Source: Desulfovibrio sp. (lineage in GTDB: Bacteria > Desulfobacterota > Desulfovibrionia > Desulfovibrionales > Desulfovibrionaceae). Taken from it: a stretch of DNA of 34,513 bases. Made by a program: the position numbers and the translations under genes. The DNA lies in NCBI GenBank assembly GCA_031288535.1, contig JAITRF010000070.1:1-34513 (forward strand), written 5' to 3'. The notes under the pieces were generated by a model. The model did no database searches. It worked only from the letters and a program-made list of their open reading frames with translations, and was not told where the DNA came from. Of the stretch, positions 6,088 to 13,237 are shown piece by piece; positions within the stretch are counted from its first letter, which is position 1, and every line of letters begins with the position of its first letter.

Positions 6088-7251
6088 CTATCGCAGTTTT
6101 CTCTTTTCCCGCCTGCCGAAATGCCGGTAGTGATACTTGGCGTCGGGCAATTTGCCTTCGGCGACGGCCCTCGCGACATCGGGATTGGTCGCGAGATATG
6201 CCTGCTCGTCTATGTCGCAGAGTCGCTCAAGATACTTCCGATAGGCCTCGTACTGCGCGTATGCCGGGCGTTTCATCACCCACGCGTCTTTTTTGTGCGC
6301 GGTAAACAGGGCTACATCCACGACAAAATAGCCTGCCCCGTCGCAGAGTTCGGCCATTTTCAGCCTGTAGCCGGGCGGGATGTAGTGCTCGAGAACGAAA
6401 TCCCGTTGTCCGGCCAGCTCGAAAAATACCCCGGCGAGTTGCGGCAGCAGTCCGTCCTTGCAGATCTGCGTTGTAATGGCCGGCGGCATCATATGTCGTG
6501 TGCCTTCAACATAGCCGATGCGTTGTTTCAGCTCGGCGCTCGCGGCGATTTCCCCGTCATGGATGCCATGATACACCTTTTCGCCGTAGACCCTGAAAAT
6601 GTCCGGCCGCAAAAGCGACCCGGACACGGTGGACTTGCCGGAATAGTGGCCGTCCATGAACAGAACGGCCAGAGGCCGCTTGCGCTGCACGTGAATAACG
6701 TGGCGCGGAAGCGGGTCTCCCCGCTGCATGACGCTTTGCCCCATGTATTTGTGCGCATAGGGAGCGAGCATGGCGCGCACTTTGGCAAAGGTCGGGAAAA
6801 GACGCGTGTCGTCATTCTCGGCCGTCACCGAGCGCGCGATCGGCGTGAACTCCTCCGCATCTCCTTCGGCCACGCCGATTTCAAGGACCAGCAGACCGTC
6901 GGGTTCGAGCGTGTTCATCAGCAGGCGGATCAGGGCTTCCTGATCCGCCGCGTAATGCAGGGCCGAAAGGCATAAGATCACGTCATATTTTCGGGCGCCG
7001 AGGTTGGTCCAGTCCTTGCAGGAAAACGTGCATGAGGGAAACCAGACGCGCGCCTGCTCGATAAAGCGCGGTTCGCGGTCTATGCCGTGCACGAGCGCCG
7101 CTTTTTGAAAAGCGGCCCACCCGCAAAAATAGCCTTCGTTGCAGCCGACATCCAGAACGGATTTGCCCTGCAGCGCGGGCAGGGACAAGGACAACAGCTT
7201 GGCGAAGCTGTCCGATGAGCCTTTCTGCCAGGGAAAATCATGGTACGCCAT
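6088..7251 (-). CDS. SAM methyltransferase fused to a P-loop domain and a C-terminal NPDV/HYxxFGRxE repeat
   Basis: A protein of 387 residues. I chose the start at 7251 because a purine-rich site (AGGAGAGAAGG) precedes it; the longer frame would begin inside a repeat. Residues about 28-170 are a class I methyltransferase: SVLDVGCNEGYF (SAM-binding motif I) and YDVILCLSALHY. Residues about 192-330 carry a Walker-A-like MDGHYSGKST (199-208) and look kinase-like. The final 40 residues contain YLATNPDVARAV...HYRHFGRREKRK, a short repeat often seen at the ends of bacterial glycosyltransferases and cell-surface glycan proteins. Probable role: sugar or glycan modification. Substrate unknown. It is last in a leftward operon, 82 bases after the polyprenyl synthase. 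Confidence 0.7.
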   Translation of the reverse strand: MAYHDFPWQKGSSDSFAKLLSLSLPALQGKSVLDVGCNEGYFCGWAAFQKAALVHGIDREPRFIEQARVWFPSCTFSCKDWTNLGARKYDVILCLSALHYAADQEALIRLLMNTLEPDGLLVLEIGVAEGDAEEFTPIARSVTAENDDTRLFPTFAKVRAMLAPYAHKYMGQSVMQRGDPLPRHVIHVQRKRPLAVLFMDGHYSGKSTVSGSLLRPDIFRVYGEKVYHGIHDGEIAASAELKQRIGYVEGTRHMMPPAITTQICKDGLLPQLAGVFFELAGQRDFVLEHYIPPGYRLKMAELCDGAGYFVVDVALFTAHKKDAWVMKRPAYAQYEAYRKYLERLCDIDEQAYLATNPDVARAVAEGKLPDAKYHYRHFGRREKRKLR

Positions 7252-7267
7252 ACCGCAAACCTTCTCT

Positions 7268-7331
7268 CCTGACGGCGGACGAAGCCCGCCCGCAAGCATT
7301 TCGCGGCGGGGATTTGCGAGCAAATCCCCGC
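7268..7331 (-). repeat. Dispersed multi-hairpin element in the leader of the methyltransferase gene
   Basis: On the minus strand it reads as an 11-bp hairpin GCGGGGATTTG/CAAATCCCCGC (7306-7331), then GCGAAATGCTTGCGGGCGGGCTTCGTCCGCC. It begins three bases after the polyprenyl synthase stop codon and ends where the Shine-Dalgarno of the methyltransferase starts. It could act as an attenuator or mRNA stabiliser between the two genes. Confidence 0.75.
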
Positions 7332-7333
7332 TG

Positions 7334-8338
7334 TTATTCCTTTCTGGTCAGGATATAGCGGGTTATCTGGAGCAGTATCCGGTGTTCCGGCGTAGGCGGG
7401 AACGCCGCGAGGGCTTTTTCCGCTTGGCCGAGGTGTTCTTCGGCCAGATTGCGGGCGCGTTCCGCGCAGCCCTTGTTGTAGATTTCGTCGCAGATTCTTT
7501 CCAAATCGGCATCGGAAAACGCGTTATCGGCGAAATTTTTCCTGAAGATCGCCGCTTCCCGCGCGCTTAACCCCTCCAGATGGAAGAGCAGCGGGGGCGT
7601 CACTTTGCCTTCGCGCAAATCCCCGCCCCTTGGTTTGCCTGTTCCGGCCTCTGCGCGGGAGGGATAAAAGTCAAGCGCATCGTCCACTATCTGAAAGGCT
7701 ATGCCGAGTTCCAGGCCGAAAACGGCCGCCGCCTCCAGCAAAGGCGGTTCCGCCCTGGCGCTGAGAGCGCCGAGTTCGCAGGCGGCGCGCAGCATCCAGG
7801 CGGTTTTTCCGGTGACGATGCCGAGGTAGTCCTCATGCGAGAGCGAGATGTCGCGCAGGCAGGCGAATTCGGCGATTTCGCCCTCGGCGGTGCGCATCAC
7901 GGCTTCCGCTACGCAATCAATGAATCCGGGGTCTCCGAATGAGGCGACCATGCGCAGTGCCTTGGCCAGGAGCGCGTCTCCGGACAGAAGCGCCGGGACG
8001 GCGCCGAAGCGGATATGGGCGGCGGATTGGCCGCGGCGCAGGTGGGAGTTGTCCAGAATGTCGTCGTGCAGAAGGGTGGCGGCATGCACCATCTCCAGGG
8101 CCGCCCCCAGAGTGTAGAGGCCGTCGTCCTTGCAGCCCAGAGCCCGCCCGGTCAGCAGGGTGAGCAGGGGGCGCAGGAGTTTTCCCCCGGCCAGAAACAG
8201 GTGTTCGGCCGTGCGGCGCGTGTTCTCGGGCAGGGTCGCCAGATGCCGCCGGATCTCCGCGTGGATCTTCGGATGCTCGTGCGAAATGGCGAGCTGTAAT
8301 TCGCGCAGGCCGCGCATTCGCGCCATCGGCTTCATCAA
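7334..8338 (-). CDS. Long-chain trans-polyprenyl diphosphate synthase (octaprenyl/heptaprenyl type)
   Basis: A protein of 334 residues that condenses isopentenyl diphosphate onto an allylic primer to build the isoprenoid tail of the quinone. It shows GGKLLRP (51-57), the first aspartate-rich motif LLHDDILDNSHLRRG (DDxxD at 92-96) and the second, FQIVDDALD (219-223). Small residues upstream of the first motif fit a long-chain (C35-C45) enzyme. AAGGA precedes the tandem ATGs at 8338 and 8335. Its neighbour mqnB, 76 bases upstream, belongs to menaquinone synthesis, so it probably makes the menaquinone side chain. Confidence 0.92.
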   Translation of the reverse strand: MMKPMARMRGLRELQLAISHEHPKIHAEIRRHLATLPENTRRTAEHLFLAGGKLLRPLLTLLTGRALGCKDDGLYTLGAALEMVHAATLLHDDILDNSHLRRGQSAAHIRFGAVPALLSGDALLAKALRMVASFGDPGFIDCVAEAVMRTAEGEIAEFACLRDISLSHEDYLGIVTGKTAWMLRAACELGALSARAEPPLLEAAAVFGLELGIAFQIVDDALDFYPSRAEAGTGKPRGGDLREGKVTPPLLFHLEGLSAREAAIFRKNFADNAFSDADLERICDEIYNKGCAERARNLAEEHLGQAEKALAAFPPTPEHRILLQITRYILTRKE

Positions 8339-8414
8339 AAAATTCCTTTGTGGTCTGAAACCTCTACCTTCAGGGAAATCGCCGCTTGACGCCCGGCTTG
8401 CCGATGCCGTTCCG

Positions 8415-9350
8415 CTACGGCATTCTATGCTTGAGAATGTCGCCTGATACTGGTCCCAAAAGTCTGGAAACGGCGCGGCTCATCGCCGTGTCGGCCGCGT
8501 CCAGGTTCCGCTTGCGCAGAGGTCTTGCTCCCGCCTTGTTGGAAACGGCCCGCAGCTCGATGAAGGGTATGCCGACGGCGGCGCAGGCGAGGGCCAGGGC
8601 AAAGCCTTCCATGTTTTCCACCAGAGCGCCGCTTAATGACGCCATGCGCGCCGCCCGGCGCGCGCTTCCCGACACCCCGGCCACGGTGGCCGCGGCGCCC
8701 CGCAGCAGGGAATCTTTTTCATAGCCGCCGTCCTGATTGCCAAGGCCGAGTTCCGCCATGGCGCGGTCCGGGAAAAGCTCAAGGCGCGTAAAAACCGGAC
8801 CGGACTCCAGGCAGACCTGGGGCAGGGGCAGAGGCAGGGGAAAACCGCGTTCCCCGGACGACGGGGGATTGGCCGCGTCCTTGTCTTTCGTCCGTCTTTG
8901 CCTGCGCGCGACGGTTTCGTCGGATTCAACCCATACCCCGTATTCGGGCAAGTGTTCGGAAAGCGCCAGGACCACGCTCCCCAAAGGGGCGCGATCGAGA
9001 TCATAGCTGCCCGCGTAGCCGCAGTTTATCACCCCGGCCGGCCGGCCCTCGCCGCCAAGGCCGAGATGGAAGCCCAGAGACAGGGCGGCGGCTGCGGGAC
9101 CCACTCCGCAGACCAGGCAGCGGACCGCCAGTCGTTTGCGGGACGGGAGGGGCAGGGCGCAAAGACCGGCGCGCCTTTCCCCAAAGGCGAACGATGGCCG
9201 CTCCGGGATTTGCGCGGTCTCTCCCCCGGGCAGCGCTACGAGCGCCGCGCGCAATTCCGGAGCGGTCGCGGCGACCAGCAGCAGATATTCTTCTCCGGCG
9301 CCTCCCGGCCGGGGGGGCGTTTCCCCCGCATCCCCGTGCGTTTTTTTCAA
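8415..9350 (-). CDS. mqnB: Futalosine hydrolase (menaquinone biosynthesis)
   Basis: A member of the nucleoside phosphorylase/MTA-SAH nucleosidase fold, 311 residues. In the futalosine route it cleaves futalosine (or its aminodeoxy form) to the dehypoxanthine product. Signs are the glycine-rich VCGVGPAAAALSLG, the INCGYAGSYD loop and the conserved LVENMEGFALALAC followed by FIELRAVSNKAG, the ribose- and base-binding end of the fold. The only in-frame start near the N-terminus is TTG at 9350 with a weak ribosome site. Residues about 150-180 (RRQRRTKDKDAANPPSSG) are a low-complexity insertion. It lies 46 bases after psd in the same operon. Confidence 0.88.
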   Translation of the reverse strand: MKKTHGDAGETPPRPGGAGEEYLLLVAATAPELRAALVALPGGETAQIPERPSFAFGERRAGLCALPLPSRKRLAVRCLVCGVGPAAAALSLGFHLGLGGEGRPAGVINCGYAGSYDLDRAPLGSVVLALSEHLPEYGVWVESDETVARRQRRTKDKDAANPPSSGERGFPLPLPLPQVCLESGPVFTRLELFPDRAMAELGLGNQDGGYEKDSLLRGAAATVAGVSGSARRAARMASLSGALVENMEGFALALACAAVGIPFIELRAVSNKAGARPLRKRNLDAADTAMSRAVSRLLGPVSGDILKHRMP

Positions 9351-9396
9351 TGGGGCGTACCCTGTGTTTTTCGCTGTTGCGCGGAATCCGGCCGGA

Positions 9397-10053
9397 TCAG
9401 GTCGCGGATTTTTGTTCCGCTTCGGCGATGACGCTCAACCCGGCGAGAACCTTCCGGCCGGGCGCGACTTTCGCCTGCCATCCGGGGGGGAGGTAGACAT
9501 CGACGCGCGAGCCGAATTTGATCATGCCGATGCGTTCCCCTCTCCGCACCCGGTCTCCGACCTCGGCGCGGCAGACTATGCGCCGGGCGACGAGCCCGGC
9601 TATCTGCACCATGCTCCAGCTTTTCCCGTCCTCATCCTCCAGGGCGTAGGCGCAGCGTTCGTTGTCGCCCGAGGCTTTGTCCAGGGAGGCGTTGAAAAAT
9701 TTTCCTTCGTGGTAGGCTATATTTGTGATTTTGCCCGCCGTCGGGCTTCTGTTCACGTGCACGCTGAACAGGTCCATAAAGATGCAGACGCACTGGCGCG
9801 GTTCTCCGCTGAACGGGTCCGGCATGGAGGCGATTTTCACTATCCGCCCGTCCGCCGGGCTTACGGCCAGGCCGGGCGCGTCCGGGACGACGCGTTCCGG
9901 ATCCCTGAAAAAATTGCAGCAGAAAAACGTCAGCAGGAAAAAAAGGATCGCGGCCGGGACGGAATCGAGCAGGGCCGCGAGCAGCGCGGCCAGGGCGCAT
10001 AAAAATATCGCCGGGCGGCCTTCCGGGGTGATGCCGGCGTGGGCTTTGAGCAT
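9397..10053 (-). CDS. psd: Phosphatidylserine decarboxylase proenzyme
   Basis: A short (218-residue) membrane-associated proenzyme that converts phosphatidylserine to phosphatidylethanolamine. It has two N-terminal hydrophobic stretches, SPADG (65-69), VHVNRSP (98-104) and the self-cleavage site KFGSRVDVYLP. The bond between Gly181 and Ser182 breaks and Ser182 becomes the pyruvoyl cofactor. The site reads GSR instead of the commoner GST/GSS, as in several short-form enzymes. It lies 24 bases after pssA, which makes its substrate. Confidence 0.95.
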   Translation of the reverse strand: MLKAHAGITPEGRPAIFLCALAALLAALLDSVPAAILFFLLTFFCCNFFRDPERVVPDAPGLAVSPADGRIVKIASMPDPFSGEPRQCVCIFMDLFSVHVNRSPTAGKITNIAYHEGKFFNASLDKASGDNERCAYALEDEDGKSWSMVQIAGLVARRIVCRAEVGDRVRRGERIGMIKFGSRVDVYLPPGWQAKVAPGRKVLAGLSVIAEAEQKSAT

Positions 10054-10077
10054 GTCCTGATCCCTTTGCGCCTTTTT

Positions 10078-10854
10078 TCAATGCGGGTGATCGCCGTGCG
10101 GGTCCGTGTTGCGCCGAATTCGGTTGGCCAGTTTGGCCAGTCTCGGCAGGGTGAAAAACGTGTAGACCATGCCGGAAAAAATATAGCCGAAAAGCAGGAT
10201 GCCGGTGACGATCTTGGGTTGGGCTACGATCAGGGCGATGATTACGATGGCCGGGATCATGGTCCTGAACGGGTGGGCCTTGAAAAAGCCCAGTTCCTTG
10301 AAAGACGCGTAACGGATGCGGCTGACCATGAGAAAGGCCAGGCCCACGGCGCAGAGCAGGGCGAAGCCTTTTACACCGTAGCCGAAAAACTCCGGCAGCC
10401 CAGGGGAGAACAGTACGATGCTGGCCAGGGTGCACCCGGCCGCCGGACTGGGGAGGCCGGTGAAAAATTTCTTGTCCGCCGTTGCCGTGCTGACGTTGAA
10501 GCGGGCCAGGCGCAGGGCCGTGCATACGGTGAAAAGAAAGCATGCGGCCGTGCCGATGCTGTTGAAATCCTTGAGCGCATACTGGAAGATCAGAAACGAA
10601 GGGGTGACGCCGAAGGCGATCAGGTCCGCGAGGGAGTCGTATTGTACGCCAAATTCGCTGGATGTGCGGGTCATGCGCGCCACTTTGCCGTCAAGGCCGT
10701 CCATGATGGCGCTGACGAGCACCGCGCAGGCGCAGGATTCGTAGTTGCCCGCGGCCGCCCAGAGCAGGCCCAGAAAACCGGCGAGCAGGCTGGCGGTGGT
10801 GAACAAATTGGGCAGAATATAGACGCTCTTGTTTCTCGGCAGAGCACCGTTCAT
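10078..10854 (-). CDS. pssA: CDP-diacylglycerol--serine O-phosphatidyltransferase
   Basis: A 258-residue multi-span membrane protein, first gene of the leftward lipid/menaquinone operon. The start at 10854 has GGAGG five bases upstream. It carries the full CDP-alcohol phosphatidyltransferase signature DG(x2)AR(x8)G(x3)D(x3)D at 55-77 (DGKVAR...EFGVQYDSLAD). It makes phosphatidylserine from CDP-diacylglycerol and serine; psd then decarboxylates it. The rest is hydrophobic with about seven membrane segments, ending in a basic, His-rich tail. A good promoter lies just upstream. Confidence 0.95.
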   Translation of the reverse strand: MNGALPRNKSVYILPNLFTTASLLAGFLGLLWAAAGNYESCACAVLVSAIMDGLDGKVARMTRTSSEFGVQYDSLADLIAFGVTPSFLIFQYALKDFNSIGTAACFLFTVCTALRLARFNVSTATADKKFFTGLPSPAAGCTLASIVLFSPGLPEFFGYGVKGFALLCAVGLAFLMVSRIRYASFKELGFFKAHPFRTMIPAIVIIALIVAQPKIVTGILLFGYIFSGMVYTFFTLPRLAKLANRIRRNTDPHGDHPH

Positions 10855-10873
10855 GCGTCCTCCGGTTTTTGAA

Positions 10874-10902
10874 AATCTAGCCCATTCAACATTTATATGC
10901 AA
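10874..10902 (-). promoter_or_regulatory. Sigma70-type promoter of the pssA operon
   Basis: On the minus strand, TTGCAT (10902-10897) and TAGATT (10879-10874) are separated by exactly 17 bp. The expected start point leaves a leader of only about a dozen bases before ATG 10854, carrying the Shine-Dalgarno. A strong match, not tested. Confidence 0.65.
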
Positions 10903-10920
10903 GCCGCGGACCCTCGTCAG

Positions 10921-10946
10921 GGCTGACGCATCTTATTGCGTCAGCC
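10921..10946. promoter_or_regulatory. Perfect 10-bp hairpin between pssA and the microprotein genes
   Basis: GGCTGACGCA (10921-10930) pairs with TGCGTCAGCC (10937-10946) around six bases. It lies between divergent transcription units, so it may be an operator or the 5' structure of the rightward transcript, not a terminator for a known gene. Confidence 0.4.
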
Positions 10947-11005
10947 CCGCCTTGCGTCCAATGGACGAAGGTCGAAAAGGGGTTATCTGTTTAGCGAGGC
11001 TGAAC

Positions 11006-11179
11006 ATGACCGAGAAGCAAAAACTGGAAGCTGCCAACCTTCTTGCAGGTTGGTTGGATAAAGTCAGCGTGGGCTGTTTGGTGGTCGGTCTGTTTCAGCC
11101 GGAGCATATGGTCGGCGGCATAATCGGCAGTGTTATCTGTTTTATTGTCGCTCCGGCCGTCAAGATAAGGGGGGCGTAA
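11006..11179 (+). CDS. Small membrane protein, 57 residues (unknown)
   Basis: ATG 11006 has GAGG seven bases upstream. The protein has a charged N-terminus (MTEKQKLEAANLLAGWLDK) and two short hydrophobic segments (VSVGCLVVGLF and GGIIGSVICFIVAPAV) joined by a QPEH turn, ending in KIRGA. This is a hairpin-like inner-membrane microprotein. The frame would extend further upstream without a ribosome site, so the short form is preferred. It is followed one base after its stop by another microprotein gene. Function unknown. Confidence 0.6.
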   Translation: MTEKQKLEAANLLAGWLDKVSVGCLVVGLFQPEHMVGGIIGSVICFIVAPAVKIRGA

Positions 11180-11180
11180 G

Positions 11181-11264
11181 GTGACCTTCACCGCAGCCGT
11201 TGTTTGTGTCGTTGTCCTGGCTTTAATCGCCGGGGCGGCCGGTTTTTATCTGACCCGCAAATAG
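11181..11264 (+). CDS. Single-span membrane microprotein, 27 residues (unknown)
   Basis: GTG 11181 lies one base after the TAA of the 57-residue gene, with a G-rich run (GGGGGG) about seven bases upstream. The product (MTFTAAVVCVVVLALIAGA then AGFYLTRK) is almost entirely one transmembrane helix with a basic C-terminal tail. The tight spacing suggests co-translation. It is too short for automated gene calls. Possible roles are a membrane-protein regulator or type I toxin-like peptide, but nothing in the sequence decides. Confidence 0.5.
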   Translation: MTFTAAVVCVVVLALIAGAAGFYLTRK

Positions 11265-11267
11265 CGT

Positions 11268-11296
11268 TAGAGCAGTTTACGCTTGAACCGCTCTAA
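11268..11296. terminator. Stem fragment of the dispersed element between converging genes
   Basis: AGAGCAGTTT...GAACCGCTCT forms an imperfect 9-10 bp stem between the end of the microprotein gene and the end of the glycosyltransferase gene. It matches the H1 stem of the dispersed family and overlaps the glycosyltransferase stop codon. It may serve as a bidirectional terminator. Confidence 0.45.
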
Positions 11297-12486
11297 CCAC
11301 TGGCACAGCGTGCCAGCACTTCCTGATAAAAGGTCTTCAGTCCGGCGGCCGATTTTTCCCAACTGAAATGTTCTCTGGCGAACACCCGGCCCGCGATGCC
11401 TATGGCGGCCGCCTTGTCCGGCTCCCGGAGCAGAAAGAGGATGTTTTCCAGTATTTCTTCCGCCGTGCCCTGGCGCAGCAGCAGGCAGTTTTCACCGTGT
11501 CCGAGGCGCTTTCCCAGGTTGCTGTCCGGCAGGATGACCGGGCGGCCGCTTGCCAGAAACATCGGGAGCTTGCAGGGGAAGCGGTAGCGGTTGAAAGGGT
11601 TGTCGCAGCCGGGCTGGATCAGGATGTCCGCCGCCCGCATCACCTCCGGGATCTGCGCCTGGGTGATCCTGCCCGTGAGGTCCACAAGCGCGTCCGGACA
11701 CTCCAGGCGTGAAAACACCGCCCCAGGAATGTCGTATATGTACTGGCCGAACTTTATGATTCTGGCCTTGACCCCCTTCTTGCGCAAAAGTCCTATAGCG
11801 CAATACAGTTCCACGACCTCATCCGCGTTGTTCCTATGCGCGTTTCCCGGGTAAAAGAAAGTCACGCTGTCCCCGGGGATGCCCCAGCGTTCCTTGTCCT
11901 TTGCCGTGGGGCGGCGGGGCAGCGTAAAGAGCGTTTCTTCGCAGGCGGGTGAAAATACATGGCCGGGCGCCTGCTCCGGCTTGAAGTCCAGAAGGGATTC
12001 TATGATGCAGGTATAGCCCTGTGCCCCGGCGATAAATTCCTTGTAGCGCACGGGGTGGGAAAAACAGTGGAGTGCGCCGCCGGGTTCAAAATTGGCCGGA
12101 TCGGCTGTGACTTCAGGGGGCAGATGCCGGGTCGAGGTCTTGTAAATCTCGTCCTCGTTGTCTTCCATGTGCACGACATAGGGGAAGGTATGCGCCTTGA
12201 GCATGGCCAGCGTCAGTTCACGCGCCGCTTCGCGCGGGGTCCAGCTGTGCAGCACGCAGTCTTCGCCTTTGGCGGCCAGTTCCGCCGCCAGCCGTCCGGG
12301 AGACGTCGACCTGCGCGAGAGCACGCGGAACTTGGGTCTGCCGAACACCTCGGCCTGTCCCGCATCCTTTGGGTTATATACGCTGCATCTGACGCCCAGG
12401 CCGCCCAGGGCGTTCGCCAGATGAAAAATGTGCATGGAGCTCGGTGAGTAGTCGAAACCGCCGTAATTTATGAATATAATGTGCAT
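11293..12486 (-). CDS. Family 4-type glycosyltransferase
   Basis: A protein of 397 residues. The start at 12486 follows GGAGAA and gives the standard MHIIFINYGGFDYSPSSMHI N-terminus of GT-B enzymes. The C-terminal half has the nucleotide-sugar-binding layout of group 1 transferases: TFFYPGNAHRNN, RAADILIQPGCDNPFNRYRF, KLPMFLASGRPVIL and NCLLLRQGTAEEI. It probably transfers a sugar from a nucleotide donor to a surface polysaccharide or lipopolysaccharide. The acceptor cannot be read from sequence. No other glycan gene adjoins it; hldE1 lies far away on the same strand. Confidence 0.85.
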   Translation of the reverse strand: MHIIFINYGGFDYSPSSMHIFHLANALGGLGVRCSVYNPKDAGQAEVFGRPKFRVLSRRSTSPGRLAAELAAKGEDCVLHSWTPREAARELTLAMLKAHTFPYVVHMEDNEDEIYKTSTRHLPPEVTADPANFEPGGALHCFSHPVRYKEFIAGAQGYTCIIESLLDFKPEQAPGHVFSPACEETLFTLPRRPTAKDKERWGIPGDSVTFFYPGNAHRNNADEVVELYCAIGLLRKKGVKARIIKFGQYIYDIPGAVFSRLECPDALVDLTGRITQAQIPEVMRAADILIQPGCDNPFNRYRFPCKLPMFLASGRPVILPDSNLGKRLGHGENCLLLRQGTAEEILENILFLLREPDKAAAIGIAGRVFAREHFSWEKSAAGLKTFYQEVLARCASG

Positions 12487-12519
12487 TGGCGATTCTCCGT
12501 CAGGTGCGGGTTGGGCGAA

Positions 12520-12683
12520 GTCTGGCGTCATGCCGTTCGCAGAATGCCATGACGCCAGACACCCGGCGAAGCCGGGTGTGCCGCCGCGGGTAGCGTGAGC
12601 GATCCGAAGACCATGTTTTCGGCGGAGAGACACTCACGCCTGTTACGACAGAACGGGCGTGACTGTCACCGGGAGTCTCCCGG
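12520..12683. repeat. Stack of four consecutive stem-loops
   Basis: Four hairpins follow each other. A 13-bp perfect stem GTCTGGCGTCATG/CATGACGCCAGAC spans 12520-12532 and 12548-12560. ACACCCGGC/GCCGGGTGT spans 12559-12579. CACGCCTGTT/AACGGGCGTG spans 12635-12661. CCGGGA/TCCCGG spans 12669-12683. They fill the 259-bp gap between the PIN toxin end and the glycosyltransferase start. No ORF there is credible. They probably include terminators for the PIN/ImmA operon and may mark a mobile-element end. Confidence 0.6.
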
Positions 12684-12745
12684 ACCAAAGGGGAGGCAAA
12701 CAGATAACGTATTTGTATAACATGATAAACGAAGATGCCCTTTAT

Positions 12746-13237
12746 TCATGCTCCCTCCAGCACAAAACGCGCCCTTTCCAGACGCAACATGGCAAATGGC
12801 GTCATGAAGCGCAGGCCAAGCCCCGCGCAGACATTGGGAATTTTGATGCGTCTGGGAGAATTGGCAGGTACTTCATGGGTGACGATTACATGCTCTCCCG
12901 CCAGGGCATGGGCTATCAGATAAAAATCAGCTACCTGCAGAAAAGTGTTAACGGCCGCCGGCTCATAATTCTGCCCTGTGGCCCAGATACTGACCCGGCT
13001 GAAGTGCGAGGCGATATGCGAGTCGGTCTTGCGGAACAAACCATCACCGTGGCGACGCATCCAGTCGGCTAGTTCATCCGCGCCCGCGGCAAGTTCATCG
13101 GCCACTTTATCAATGCTGAACACCAGCCCGGCCGCATTTTTTTCAACCAGCCAGTCCCAGAAAGCCGGACAAAAATCCAGTCCGTAGTGCAGATTTTTGG
13201 CTTGAATGAACACATTTGCGTCGAGCAGATAGGTCAT
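12746..13237 (-). CDS. DUF4411 PIN-domain protein (putative toxin ribonuclease)
   Basis: A protein of 163 residues. PIN domains are metal-dependent ribonucleases. The N-terminus MTYLLDANVFIQAKNLHYG (Asp6), a SIDKVADEL acidic segment and FLQVADFYLIAHALAG supply the acidic residues of the active site and match the DUF4411 subgroup. The start codon overlaps the stop of the upstream HTH-peptidase gene by four bases (ATGA), so the two are translationally coupled. In many genomes this PIN subgroup is paired with an XRE/ImmA-type protein as a type II toxin-antitoxin module. Toxicity has not been shown here. Confidence 0.88.
   Translation of the reverse strand: MTYLLDANVFIQAKNLHYGLDFCPAFWDWLVEKNAAGLVFSIDKVADELAAGADELADWMRRHGDGLFRKTDSHIASHFSRVSIWATGQNYEPAAVNTFLQVADFYLIAHALAGEHVIVTHEVPANSPRRIKIPNVCAGLGLRFMTPFAMLRLERARFVLEGA

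Noticed and set aside
9136-10002. Plus-strand ORF of 288 codons and its neighbours over mqnB/psd
   Set aside because: Shadow of two well-supported minus-strand enzymes.
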